A stretch of DNA of 64,000 nucleotides from NCBI RefSeq assembly GCF_905475465.1, contig NC_062250.1, forward strand, positions 9,136,501 to 9,200,500. The letters run 5' to 3'. Within the stretch, counting starts at the first letter, position 1. Every line of letters begins with the position of its first letter. A program made the position numbers and the translations under genes. The notes under the pieces are model-generated. The model ran no database searches and was not told the DNA's origin. It worked only from the letters and a program-made list of their open reading frames with translations. Source of the stretch: Pieris napi. Its lineage: Eukaryota > Arthropoda > Insecta > Lepidoptera > Pieridae. Shown piece after piece: positions 22,291-33,682 of the stretch.

Positions 22291-23125
22291 GTTATCTAAT
22301 TAATTGTATGTATTTTAATTCATTAATGTTCTATTCAAATATCTAATTAATTACGAGTTTTTGTAACAAAAATGTAATTCACACTATCTCCACTCTTGTA
22401 AATGTAAGTTTAGAAATTTTTACTGAAGCAAATAAAACCCGTGAAACATTGTTTGAATTCAAAGCAAATATGTGAGTATATTTGGAAATCAAATAAGCCT
22501 TTCAATCGAATACAAAGGAGGTTAATTTAAAAAAGTTTGGCAAAGAGACAAAAGCCACAACGAGAAGCCCACGGGCAATCAATTTTGTAGTTTTTCGTAT
22601 ATATTTTCCCTAATAACGTTAACAGCAGTGTTTAAGAGGTAACTCAAGCCCGGTCATACATTCCCATGCAAACAATTTTCCATGTGTGCAATTCAAGCTT
22701 GATCGGAAAAGTGTGGTCAGCAAGTTTTAAACAATATTGACACAATCACTAGCCTGCACTATTCCCTATTAGAGGATTACGGGAGTGATGTCTCTACACA
22801 TCACACACCATACTTCAATGTCATATACCAATCTTTTTACCTTAACTTGAATTGATAAACATAATTTCGCCTTTCATAATATGGAATTATATTTATTGGG
22901 GACTTATCAGATCAAGTTTGTCACAATCATATTGTGTTATGAATAAAATTTATTATTATTATTAAAAGAAAGAAAGATTTTAGGTTTCTACTTAAACTTC
23001 TACTGTATCTTCTTCTATTTACCATAGAGATTGTTCCGAGGAGATGTTCGGATCAATAATTGCAGCTGAGTTCCATTCTCGGAAATCAAGGTGATACGGG
23101 TGGAAAATAGTTTTCTGTCGTTCTA
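22291..23125. other. AT-rich stretch, no gene seen
   Basis: No recognised feature. Confidence 0.5.
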
Positions 23126-23129
23126 CAAT

Positions 23130-23268
23130 TTTTAAGGCAGTTTTTGCACCACTATGTGGAACCAGCTACCCACTGAAATATTGCCGAAGCGTACCAATTC
23201 TCAAAAGGCCAGTAACGCACTTGCGAGTCTTCTGGCGATGTGAGTGACCATGGGCATCACTTAAAAAA
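23130..23268 (+). mobile_element. Jockey/CR1-like LINE C-terminal fragment
   Basis: The plus strand reads T-T-M-W-N-Q-L-P-T-E near 23,149, followed by a degraded tail with ggccagtaacgcacttgcga. The poly(A) run at 23,263-23,270 marks the 3' end. It is followed directly by repeat A. Confidence 0.65.
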
Positions 23269-23271
23269 AAA

Positions 23272-23440
23272 CATTTAATCACATAGGTAACATAATGCTT
23301 CTAATTTAACATTTAATGCCAGTTCTCAAATCAAAGGCGTAGAACGGGAGAGAAGAACTGGCAATAAACTCTCTGCCACTCTTTTTAAACGGCATTTTTT
23401 TGTTTTACAAAATGTTTGTAAGGAGCTGCAACCATTACAC
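23272..23440 (+). repeat. Interspersed repeat A
   Basis: atttaatcacataggtaaca, then tgccagttctcaaatcaaag, gcgtagaacgggagagaaga and actggcaataaactctctgc. Well-preserved copy of the family also seen at 29,490, 33,120 and 43,150. Confidence 0.7.
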
Positions 23441-23444
23441 CATG

Positions 23445-25055
23445 TCCCATGTGACATTTTAAGTAATTAATAATAATAACATAAATTAAAAACAAAGATT
23501 TGTACTCTATAAGTAGAAGGCATGTTGAAATAGGAGCACGCACTTACATTCTCGTGGAAACAACACGCAAACACATAGTCGAAATAACCAACATCACCTA
23601 CACGAATTCAAGTACGACCAGTCACCACAAGCAGCACCCGTTCACGAGCATGACGCATGGCCAGCCATCGGCCTTAACTTCAGGTCCTTTGCTGTTTGCC
23701 GTTTGTTTTCGTTATTCTTCTAACCAAACTACAGAATTGTACAAATAGACCCGTTTATACACAAATCAAGTACTTGATTCTTGATGTAAATCACGTAGAA
23801 ATTATCGAACAGTGGGCGGGCGAAAGCTTTAATTCCCAACAGAGGCTGTATGAAGCTTGAATACACCAGCTCTGAGATGTATGGAATCGGAAATTGAACA
23901 CGGTCAGTAATACGGTGACAATGCTTTTAAATATAATTTTTTTGCAACTTTTATATAATGAATGCAAAAAAATGTGATTACACTTTTCATAGTAGTACTA
24001 TTGTTCGAAATACATATTTTTGTTTCCGTAAATTTTGATGATGGTGATCTGATGTGAATGATACAAGTAAATTATCATTAAAAGCTACGTTTAATGTTTG
24101 AAAATATTGCGAAATCTGTCTTTTTTTTGTATGAAAAAATTATGATAATAATTTTAATTAATTTATTATTAATTATATTTTGATTACTACTGTATTTATA
24201 TTTTACTTTATCCATTTATAATAAAAATCGTCACACTCAACCCAAACAGAACAAAAATATAGATTCAAAATAAATTCCAGTTTGACATTTCAATATTTTA
24301 TTACCGTAAAAATATCGTTAGGATATAATCAAAGTGCTATAGAGTGGAGACTGGAGAGTGATTTGTATTATTAGTTCATAAAATATAATTTAAACCTCTT
24401 TTTGTAATTGTTTAGTAATTAGATTCTTACTTATGTATCTGCACGTATATTTTCGGATACAGTACCTACCTAAATAATAATACCTTTCAGAGTTATAAAT
24501 GTTGAGTTTTTTCATTATAAAATCGTTGGGAAAATTTTTAAGTAAATAATGTGGTCACATAAAAAAAAATTAAATTAACCTCACATGAGATCTTCTACAC
24601 AATTTGCCATTTTATCAATTCGTAGATTTATAATTGCACATCACTTCCAACTCTTTACCTAGGCTCTGGTTTAAAACAACGCCATCTTTGTTTACCTTTT
24701 AAATCAATTCAGAAGAAATGGACGTGCAATTTAAGATTTGTGGATCATGTTTTATACTCTTATAAATAACGTTTTAATAATTTATTAGTGCTACTATATA
24801 TTATAAAAAGATAGAAAAACCCACAAAGTCTGAATAGTGGTCGCCCTATCTCGTAATGTCGTCCAACAGAGAATGCATACATAACAAGATTGAAGAAATA
24901 CAGAGAGCGTAGTGACAATATTTTGTTGTTTTGGAACGTTTCAGGAAATACGATTATGGGAAATTCTCAGAAACAATTTTATTGTATGTTAACGAGCCTA
25001 TTTATAACCAAAAGTTGTCGATTAAAAACATTTTATAGCGAGAACTGTCAGTAAA
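23445..25055. other. No gene recognised
   Basis: The 82-codon frame at 23,500-23,748 has no recognisable domain and neither ribosomal nor enzyme motifs. The rest is AT-rich. Confidence 0.5.
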
Positions 25056-25057
25056 TG

Positions 25058-25213
25058 TTTTTATAGAACAAGGGGCGGGAGGCTCACCGTGATAACAACG
25101 CTTATGGACATTCTCAATGCCAGAGAGCTCGCGAGTGTTTTACCCGCTTTCTAAGAATTGGTACGCTCTTTTCTTGAAGGACTGTAAATCGAATTGGTTC
25201 GGAAATATTTAAG
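25058..25213 (-). mobile_element. Jockey/CR1-like LINE 3' fragment
   Basis: tttatagaacaaggggcggg aggctcacc, then tcttttcttgaaggactgta and tcgaattggttcggaaatat. It ends abruptly, adjoining repeat D. Confidence 0.7.
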
Positions 25214-25239
25214 CTGCTACCAAAGACTGCTACTGCTAC

Positions 25240-25325
25240 TGCAGCTGCAGTCTTCAGTCACCGTGACCACGCACGCTGTAAAGCACGCGAAACGTCGGTT
25301 AAATTTAAAATTATGTAAAATAATT
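25240..25325 (+). repeat. Interspersed repeat D
   Basis: tcttcagtcaccgtgaccac then agcacgcgaaacgtcggtta. Inverted copy of the sequence at 5,262-5,350. Confidence 0.65.
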
Positions 25326-25394
25326 GTAAATTTATAATAAAACATAACTTCAAATCCGTTATAAAAGTGTTTTCTATCAAAAACTATTTTTAAT

Positions 25395-25452
25395 AATGCC
25401 AAAGAAGTATAACTTCTTACGCGCGTACATAAGTACACGCACCCTTTTTTTC
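25395..25452 (+). repeat. End fragment of the gaagtgaaacttc element
   Basis: aaagaagtataacttcttac then gtacataagtacacgcac, matching the right end of the 17,511-18,085 element. Confidence 0.5.
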
Positions 25453-25454
25453 AC

Positions 25455-27828
25455 TTTGTTACTTTTAACTTTTGAATTTTGGCTTTATGATAACAAGTCA
25501 TATTGACATAATTGTAGGCAACGCAATTTGCTACGAAATATGTCCCTTCAATTTTATTGTAGAATGGATAGTTTAGGAGATATAGCCAAAAACGTGTTTT
25601 CAGCCCTTTTTCCAAGATGGCGGCTGGGGGACCAACCCCACAAACCCCCCTACATGTTCCATAAATTAAATTGCGTCCTCTAACAAGTGTTCAGAAAATG
25701 TAACATTTCAATGTACTATAAAGGGAAACTAGGAACATGTCGACATTTGATATTATCTACAAGAAATGTCAATTGTCAATTCAAATAAACACAGCTTACA
25801 TTAATTTATAACAGATGGCATTTGTAACAAGATATAGAAATAGACTCGATCATAAAGTATTAATTTTATACTCTGTATTGTAAAAATCTAATTTGAAAAA
25901 GTGCTTGAACCCTATTCTTAAATTTATGTATTCCAAGTTCTTTGGCGTCTATTCTTAACTTAAGCTCATTTTTCTTTCAGCTATTTTGTCGCAATAAATT
26001 GTTCACATTTTGACACGCCGAACAACCTCTCGTCATTTATTAGAATTTCAGAGGCGCATTTATTTTCGTCTCTGTGACAAAATTATTTATAGAACAATAT
26101 TTAATTTTGTCGAGTTAAGTAAACATTTACAATCGCATAACTGTAAATTAAATACAGTGTAAAACTTTTAAATTTTTTATACGATTATGCCACAATGTTA
26201 TAAAATTGATCAGAAAAATTCGACCCGGTTTAATCTAGTAAATGTATTTACTAACAGTATACGCCAATCTAGTAATAGGGCAGATTTATTTTTTATTTAT
26301 TTCGTAATCCTACAGCTAACATAAATTATATATAATAACAAACAGTTACACTGAAAATATATACATTTTACTACAAAAAGGTTCAAAAATTTACAAAATC
26401 AAACAAATAAAAATGATTCAATACATTCAACTAAATAATACCTAATTTGGCTGTGTTGTGAAATGGTGTAAAAGTGAGGGTAAGTACGTGAAGGTGTGTA
26501 TTTAATATATAGTGTGTGTATATATATGTATATATTTTTCAATATAAACTTTGACATTGACATAACATTATTCTTAGCCAACACCTTATAAAATCGAAAT
26601 TAAACGATTACCACTGTCGCGACCACTTTCTTAAAATCAAATTTTTCGTACTCGATTCAAAACACTTTCACTAACAATAATCAAGATCTTCTAAACTTGA
26701 CTAATCCTCAAACCGAAACTATGACTTTTAATGTAACTTTTCTGCTTCTGCTTTCTTGTGCCATTTTTGTACAATAAAATTAATTCTTCCTTAAGTATTT
26801 ACAGTCAAAATATTTTTTTTAATAAAATAGGTGTTTCTAAATTTCTAAAAAGCCTTGATTACAATGTAACAGAAAATTTGTTATCCATTCCTTCACACAC
26901 GCCCTCAACCACCCATGCTTTAGTCTTTGTTATGTTTGTTTTGCTATAGTATGAACATATGTTTTTGTATATTTTCTATCAGCGTAGGTTGGTGACCTGT
27001 TACATGAACATGACATGTGCTGATCTAACTTTCGTATTTGAATAATCTTTGTAAAGCACATGAATAATAAATATAATTAAATTATAATATGATATTTATT
27101 ATTTAATCATTCCAGTGATGTATGCCATCAACGCCAATGAAGTTTTATTCAAAAGGTTACACGCACACACTTTTTTTTTTAATGAACGGTGTAACATAAT
27201 CGTATCGTATATGTAAGATTTATGTTAATATTACCTAGATTACGTACAATATGGTTTAGTTGAGTATATTTAGATAAAATATGTACTTGACCTAAGCCTG
27301 TTCACAGTGTAACTTTCCTAAACAAACTTTGTCATTGAACCGAAATTTTGTTACAGCTCGGGGCGAGTGCGGTGCGTGTATTTTCTATTGCAAGCGAGTT
27401 AAGTGCTTACTATATCCAAAGAATCGTTCATAATAAACTTTTTAATAATAATTTACTTTAATGAGATACCAAAAATATTTTTTTAATAGACTATGGACAC
27501 GGACAAAATTTTGGCGTGATCATAGGTTTTGAATAGAATATTATTATCAAAGTGCTATGTATTATAAGGTATTTAAGCTGTTTTCAGGATTAAAATATGT
27601 CTCGTTCTCTCAAATTTAATTATGCTTGGAGAAAAGAGGTTAAACAAATAAGACTTATTTCCGTGACGTTGATTTTTTACGGATTCATAATGTTTTGATT
27701 GTAAAAGATTTGTATATTTAACAACGATTAGATTATAGATTTGTGTGCAATGATTTTTCACCCTCCTTCCTGTGTTTAAAGTTTTGCGTCGCTCTTTGTA
27801 ACTCTGATTAGCAATTCTGATCGCTACT
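25455..27828. other. No gene recognised
   Basis: Long AT-rich interval. A block at 25,560-25,660 (agatatagccaaaaacgtgt, ccaagatggcggctggggga) looks transposon-like but has no second copy here. The frames of 61-63 codons are low-complexity. Confidence 0.5.
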
Positions 27829-27829
27829 T

Positions 27830-28026
27830 TATTTTTTTTTATGTAATAGGAGGCAAACGGGCAGGAGGCTCACCTGATGTTAAGTGAAACTCCTGCCCTT
27901 GGACTGCCCATGTACACTCACATTACCAGAAGCCTCGCAAGTGCGTTGCCAACCTTTTATGAATTGGTACGCTCTTTTCTTGAAGGACCCTAAATCGAAT
28001 TGGTTGGGAAATACTTCAGTACGTGT
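27830..28026 (-). mobile_element. Jockey/CR1-like LINE 3' fragment
   Basis: T-run, aggaggcaaacgggcaggag, gctcacctgatgttaagtga, ggtacgctcttttcttgaag and cgaattggttgggaaatact. The 75-codon plus-strand frame is the antisense of this LINE and not a gene. Confidence 0.8.
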
Positions 28027-28354
28027 AAACTCGGGCTCGGTAATGCTAAAGCTAGTTAATACTGCCCAAAACAGAATAGTAAATAAATGTCTTCCAGTTG
28101 AGCCCTTTTAATATTTTGACATAAAAAATCGAGTTGAGCGAGACGTATAGACCCGAGCTGTAAACGCAGGTTCTCCTCGAGAACAAACAACATCGTTGGT
28201 GAGAGAACGTTTTAACTATTTCCTACTGCGGCTAATGAATGGACTACCCGGCCAGAAGCAATAGCAAAGGTTACGTCAGTATGTTGTCGAAATAATGACA
28301 TTAATACAAATTCCACTGGTATTAAAATATATCAAGATTTTAGACTGTACAATC

Positions 28355-28589
28355 CAGCCTTGCGATTCCGTAACTCACTTTTCAAACTCACACAGCGGTT
28401 TTCACAGCGTCGGACGCGCTCATATCAGTCGTAAAGCAGAGATTTTACGATTTGGCATTCTGATAAACAATAAACTACAAGCTCCATCCTTATCAGAATG
28501 CCAAATCGTAAAATGACTGTTTCACGACTGATTTAAGCGCGAAAACCGCTGTTCGAGCTCGAAAAGTGAGTTACAGAATCGCAAGGCTG
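28355..28589. mobile_element. Fold-back MITE
   Basis: The two halves are near-perfect inverted copies. Left end: cagccttgcgattccgtaac; right end complement: cagccttgcgattctgtaac. The inner arms are gattttacgatttggcattc and its complement, around a loop of about 23 bases (28,465-28,490). A transcript would form one long hairpin. I see no clear target duplication. A partial copy lies at 32,850-32,983. Confidence 0.85.
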
Positions 28590-28984
28590 TAAAAAATTAA
28601 AATAAAAAAAGTTATACTAAGTCAAAGTATTAAACTATACCATATGCATTATGCATGTACCCTTAGTGAACTTTATGCAGTTGAAAGTTTTGAGTCCTCT
28701 TGCGTTGAGGGCAATATGCAGTCCCCAAAGCTAACGTTCCTTTTTTAAACATAGTTTGCCTTGTTAAAGTGGCTTTGAGAATATTTAACTAATGGCTACT
28801 TCTAACTGATATTCAGTTCGTATTTACACTCGAGTTCTACATATTATAAATGACGTCCCCAGACTCCCGGCTGCGTCTGTTTCTGTATGTTTCTGTATGA
28901 ACTAATCACGTCCATCTGCCATAGTTAAGTCAATTCTTATGGAGCTTTGGTTTGGTGGCAATCACGATACTAGGACGCTATCAG

Positions 28985-29235
28985 AGGCTCGCTTCGTCCG
29001 CTGCCGGTTGCTTGTAAACAACGCCAATAGCAGCGATGGAGATAGCCCTGCTACTTAACCCTAGACTCTACATACAGCAGGAGGCACTAGCTGTCATCAG
29101 ACTTATGCACCAAGGTAAAAACCACTACAGTACACACACAGCTATTCTTAACAGGGCGATAGAGTATCACCCGCTTATAGTCGCGCCATGGATCGCTAAT
29201 CACACATTTTCGGACCAAGTGGGCGTCTAAGTGCG
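28985..29235 (+). pseudogene. LINE ORF2 fragment before the RNase H region
   Basis: A plus-strand frame from about 29,015 reads T-T-P-I-A-A-M-E, then L-L-L-N-P-R-L-Y-I-Q-Q-E-A and A-V-I-R-L-M. This resembles the segment 'RTTPTxAxExLLxLPPLxLxIxxxA' that follows the reverse transcriptase in LINEs of the R1/I/Jockey group. A stop precedes it and the frame ends soon after. I do not see an intact RNase H. Dead fragment; the exact clade is uncertain. Confidence 0.55.
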
Positions 29236-29474
29236 GACTGAGTCCACACTACACTAGCAACGTCCATCATTTTTAAGAAGATTTAAGCGTTATTGAAAGA
29301 TGCATTAAATCTTGCCACACATAATGCACGAAGCAGCGAAAGGTAGCTCGGCGGACTCATTACTATGTCTGCTATATTATAATTGTTATCAAGGGGGTAA
29401 TGAAAATTATTCCTGACGATGTATTATTATTTAGTGTTAAAAGCGCACATATATGTGCAAAAAAATATGGGATA

Positions 29475-29670
29475 AAAGCAATGTACCTACACTTATAAAC
29501 GTCAAAAAAGAAATATACATTAAATGCTTCTAATTGCTTCTAATTTAACATTTACTTCCAGCTCTCAAATCAAGGGCGATGAACGGAAGAGAAGAACTGG
29601 CAATGAACTCTCCGCCACTCTTTTTAATCGCCAAGTTTTTTGTTTTACACGACGTTTGCAAGGACACAAC
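29475..29670 (+). repeat. Interspersed repeat A
   Basis: tataaacgtcaaaaaagaaa, then ccagctctcaaatcaagggc, gaactggcaatgaactctcc and gccactctttttaatcgcca. Same family as at 23,272 and 43,145. Confidence 0.7.
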
Positions 29671-29865
29671 ACTACATCACTATGTGGATCCTACCTTCTG
29701 AAATATTCCCAAACCAAAACTTAGGGTCTTTTAGGAAAAGAGGGTACCAATTTTTTCGTAACGCACTTCCAAGCCCTCTGGCATTGCGAGTGTCTATGGG
29801 CGGTGGTGCCACTTAACTTCAGATGAGGAGGTTCCACTGTTCTATATTAAAAAAAAAATGTTATA
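29671..29865 (+). mobile_element. Jockey/CR1-like LINE 3' fragment
   Basis: Decayed C-terminal codons (P-S-E-I-F-P-N-Q, L-G-S-F-R-K-R-G-Y-Q-F-F), then cacttccaagccctctggca, tatgggcggtggtgccactt and an A-run ending at about 29,860. It adjoins repeat A on its left, as at 23,130-23,440 in the reverse order. Confidence 0.75.
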
Positions 29866-30218
29866 TACATCTCATTAATAAATACATAATGTAACTGTAA
29901 CTAACAATTTTAATGCAATTGCATTTTACTGCTAAATGTTCTTCGAAAGAATTAAGTTCGATAAAATTTTAGTACAAATAGTAGAAATGTTATCCTAGTT
30001 TATTTACTTAGAAATTTCATTGCATATATATTTTCTCAGATTAAGGGGCTTAAAGCCGCAGAAAAGATGACATAAGAACGTGCGGAAACGGCTAAATCGG
30101 AAAATCGGGCGGAGTTTTCCCTTATTTGCGCAATGATTGAATAAACTGAAATGTGAGTCATGCCTATAAAATGTTGTGTATTACTACTTGCAAGGTTGTT
30201 TTTTAATTGTAATATAGA

Positions 30219-30298
30219 TGAGCAGTGTTGGCCTAGTGGATGAGCACTCTCATCTCTGGTCGTAGGTTCCATCCTCGGCTGTGCGTCAATCAACTTCT
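30219..30298 (+). mobile_element. tRNA-derived SINE (Metulj-like), head only
   Basis: gagcagtgttggcctagtgg, box B region ggtcgtaggttccatcctcg gctgtgc; the copy stops after about 80 bp. Confidence 0.75.
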
Positions 30299-30339
30299 AC
30301 AGAGAGTTTGTCACTTTTGTATGTTAATTACATTACTTT

Positions 30340-30837
30340 AACTTACATAAAAATTCTCGTGTCAATGTTCGGTCCCATACTCCTCCGAAACGGCACACCG
30401 ATTCTTATGAAATTGTTTATGCATACAAGTCTGAGAATCTGCTACTATCTATCTTTCATATCCCTAAGTGATAAGGTGTCCACCCAAAAAAAAAAAAAAT
30501 TTTAGACAATTTTTTTGTTTTTATTTTTTTATGATACAGGATACATAAATACATACAACCCTTAATTCTCATCTACCCTATACGATCAACCCCTATTTTT
30601 TATTTGTTAAGAACTTAATGTTATAGGTATTTAGAATAAAGGCTTTATGTATACTTATAACTTGAACTCTGAGGTTTATATAGAGAAAAAATCACAGAAA
30701 AACCTAAAAAGTTTTCATTCCGGAAAACCGAACAGTCTCTGGGGTAGCATAGTAAAATGTTCCATGTTGGTATGTACTATAAAGGCAGACTTAGTAAAAT
30801 CACATTAAGGAGAAACGAAGTTCGCGGGGGCAACTAG
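30340..30837 (+). mobile_element. Non-autonomous Helitron (family 1, long-tail variant)
   Basis: The body includes aaattctcgtgtcaatgttc, actcctccgaaacggcacac, agtctgagaatctgctacta and ccctatacgatcaaccccta. The longer 3' part ends cgaagttcgcgggggcaaCTAG followed by t. The 5' TC end is eroded. It is the plus-strand partner of the 11,495-11,872 copy. Confidence 0.8.
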
Positions 30838-30839
30838 TA

Positions 30840-31370
30840 TAAATATAAAAATCTGTTAATTCAACATTCCCCCGTACACCAAAAATGATCCCAGTTACCT
30901 ATTCGAATTAAATATCAATGGAACACACAAAGGAACCTCAAGACAAGAATCGGTCATAGCGCTAAGATTGCTTGTGATATAAATTATAATCGAGACTCAC
31001 AAAGCGTATTTATATAGAAACCGGGGCGCATCGTTAATATATAAAGAGAAGAATCTTAAATGATTCATTTTTAGTACTAAATCTTGTGTCATTAAAAATA
31101 GTGTACAGAACGTGTACACGTCAAATCAGCACAGTCATGCTTTGTTTACGCTGTGAACACATCGGATTTAGAATCGTTTAGTAAGATGAATCACTACAAA
31201 TGCGCGTCTTACTTGCGTGATGTATGGGAGAAATAAAACTTTGTAGAACATTGTAATATATGGGTGGTAAATAGTTACACAGTTGTTAAGGTATGATTAT
31301 TCAGAGGTGAATGTTTAGATGATTATAACTACCACACTAAAATAACAGTACTATACGTATATATGCGGAT
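30840..31370. other. AT-rich stretch, no gene seen
   Basis: No recognised feature. Confidence 0.5.
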
Positions 31371-31375
31371 AAAGC

Positions 31376-31860
31376 CAGCGCGGGGCCTGTAGCAAATTCT
31401 GCCTAGGTGTTAGGCCCTTGGTTAGGCTTTAAATAGTTCCCCTGTTTCCTCGAAATACTTATAATCGATATTATATTAAAATCGATTAGAAAAATACAAT
31501 CTCTACGTAAACTCGCAATATAAGGTATAACTATATAAAATTGAAAATAAAAATCTGAAGGGTACAAATAACATACTAGTCTAAATATGTATATCGATTA
31601 TAATTAAAATTTGAAAATTAACGTTAAAAAGATAAATACGTACTTATTTTTACGATTATACTTGACGAAGTCGAGTTTATTTTTATGTGGAAGTGAAGCA
31701 TAGACTAAGCGCTTCGCGTTAAAAGTATGCAAGATATTTTACGCTACTATCTAAATTAATACTTTTTTATTACGGTCAGACAGGCGTTGGAGCGTGGGGC
31801 CCCTAAGTTCTCGGGGCCCGAAGCATTTGCTACTCTTGCTATGTGGCTAATCCGGCACTG
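31376..31860. mobile_element. Possible hAT-type non-autonomous element
   Basis: The left edge cagcgcggggcctgtagcaa and the complement of the right edge cagtgccggattagccacat both begin CAG-G and share a tagcaaa word further in. A GC-rich ggggcc block lies near each end (31,380 and 31,795-31,820). I could not find an exact 8-bp duplication, so the boundaries and class are tentative. Confidence 0.35.
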
Positions 31861-32091
31861 TATATATGTTTGCTGGTTCTGACTACCAGGCGCCTGCCTA
31901 TGTATGTACATATTTAATTAACACCCGTGCGCATTATTGCATCTCACCAAAAGAAACAAAAATGAAATTTGACGAAGAGATGTAAATTGTGTTAAGTTTT
32001 CTATAAATTTCTATTTATTTTTTTCACATAATCCAGTGCTAATCCTTGTTCATTCCATGCGAAAATCGGTGTGTTTACATAAAACTATCAA

Positions 32092-32371
32092 AGCAGTGTT
32101 GGCCTAGTGGTTTCAGCTTGCGACTCTCATACCTGAGATCGTAGGTTCGATCCCCGGCTGTGCACCAATGGACTTTCTTTCTATGTGAGCATTTAACATT
32201 TGCTCAAAGGAAAACATGGTGAGGAAACCGACATGTCTTAGACCCAAAAAGTCGACGGCGTGTGTCAGGCACTGGAAGCTGATCGCCTACTTGCCTTAGA
32301 TTTAAAAATGATCATGAAAAGATTCAGAAATTTGAGGCCAAGACCTAAAGAGGTTGTAGCGCCACTGATTT
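32092..32371 (+). mobile_element. tRNA-derived SINE (Metulj-like), full length
   Basis: Intact head with box A (ttggcctagtggtttcagct) and box B (ggttcgatccccggctgtgc), full body, and tail ending gttgtagcgccactgattta. It is about 280 bp and is the clearest representative of the family here. Confidence 0.9.
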
Positions 32372-32848
32372 ATTTATTTTTTATACCGGACATAATATAG
32401 TAGGCAATAAATTTCAATCACTAGCGCTTTTATACCAGTTGTTTGATTTTAAACGGATCTGTTTCCAATGTTTCAAACAAAATGGCTGTCAAAGTGTCAA
32501 AGCCGCGATCTCTTTGTAGGTATGAGTAAACATTGGTGTATTTTAGCTTGGCTTAGGTTGGTCGGACGATTCGTTATTTTTAAACAAAATCCTGGCATGA
32601 ATTCGCGGCTTATCGTTTTTTTTTTCATTCGTTTTATAAATATTTACAATTGGTACCGAGTTTGATCTGTTAACTATTTTCGTTTCATAATTCGAATTTT
32701 TAGTTTTTAAGACATTCTAGAAAGATACATTCATTTATACATTCTAAAAAGATATTTTTCAGCGCTCATATTTTGGAACACCACGATATTGTAATCCGGG
32801 AAATGGTGCGTAGAATAAATACCCCATAATAGGACATGCAGCCATAGT
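32372..32848. other. No gene recognised
   Basis: A 65-codon frame (32,468-32,665) shows no domain. AT-rich. Confidence 0.5.
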
Positions 32849-32849
32849 T

Positions 32850-32983
32850 AAATAAACAATAAACTACAAGCTCCCACCCACCTTTTCAGAATGCCAAATC
32901 ATAAAATGACTGATTTGAGAGCGACCGCCGATGCGAAAACCGCTGTGTGAGTTCGAAAAGTGAGTTACAGAATCGCAGGGCAG
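32850..32983 (+). mobile_element. Partial copy of the fold-back MITE
   Basis: ataaactacaagctccca, ttttcagaatgccaaatcat and gttcgaaaagtgagttacag match the loop and right half of 28,355-28,589. The left half is missing. Confidence 0.75.
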
Positions 32984-33109
32984 GTTTCCTTTTTATTAGT
33001 AGTTTTATTTATAAACATATCTATCGAATATACAATTTCAATTCACCTTTTATTTATTTTATTTTCATTTATATTATAGTTTAACACATCATACATCATA
33101 AATCTACGG

Positions 33110-33265
33110 CATATGTTAGTCAAAAGTCAAAAATCTATTCATATAGGTAACACAATGTACACTTATGAACTTCAAAAAAGAAATATACGTTAAATGCTTC
33201 TAATTTTACATTTACTGCCAGTTCTCAAATCAAAGGCGAAAGAGAAGAACTGGCAATAAACCTTA
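33110..33265 (+). repeat. Interspersed repeat A
   Basis: catataggtaacacaatgta, ttatgaacttcaaaaaagaa, tgccagttctcaaatcaaag and gagaagaactggcaataaac. 3' part shortened. Confidence 0.7.
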
Positions 33266-33682
33266 AAAATATAAACCTTATATGTGTAAACTTGTACATA
33301 AGAGTGCCTGGTTTTAAGAATTAAATCAAATAGCAATTCAAACCACCGCGCCAAAAAGTTGGGTTAAAAAGTGACTTAAATATAATAGCTCTGTTCTACC
33401 AACATCGTAACTTCAAGACCTTTGTCAAGAAACATCACGGCCTTAATAAAATTCAAGATAATCTTTCTTTCATAAGAAAGTGTTTTAAAGAATATTACAG
33501 CCAACGATATTGCATCGGGCATAATTGTGTTTCTTGCCTGAATATTGTCTTTGAATTCATGCTTTCTTGATAACGAGTTGTATTTTTCAGAGTATATTTT
33601 TGCAATTTCTTTATGACTTAGTGGTTAACGCGTTAACAGAAGTCCTATTCTATTCCCGTTGAATAATCACTTATTTGCCTTA

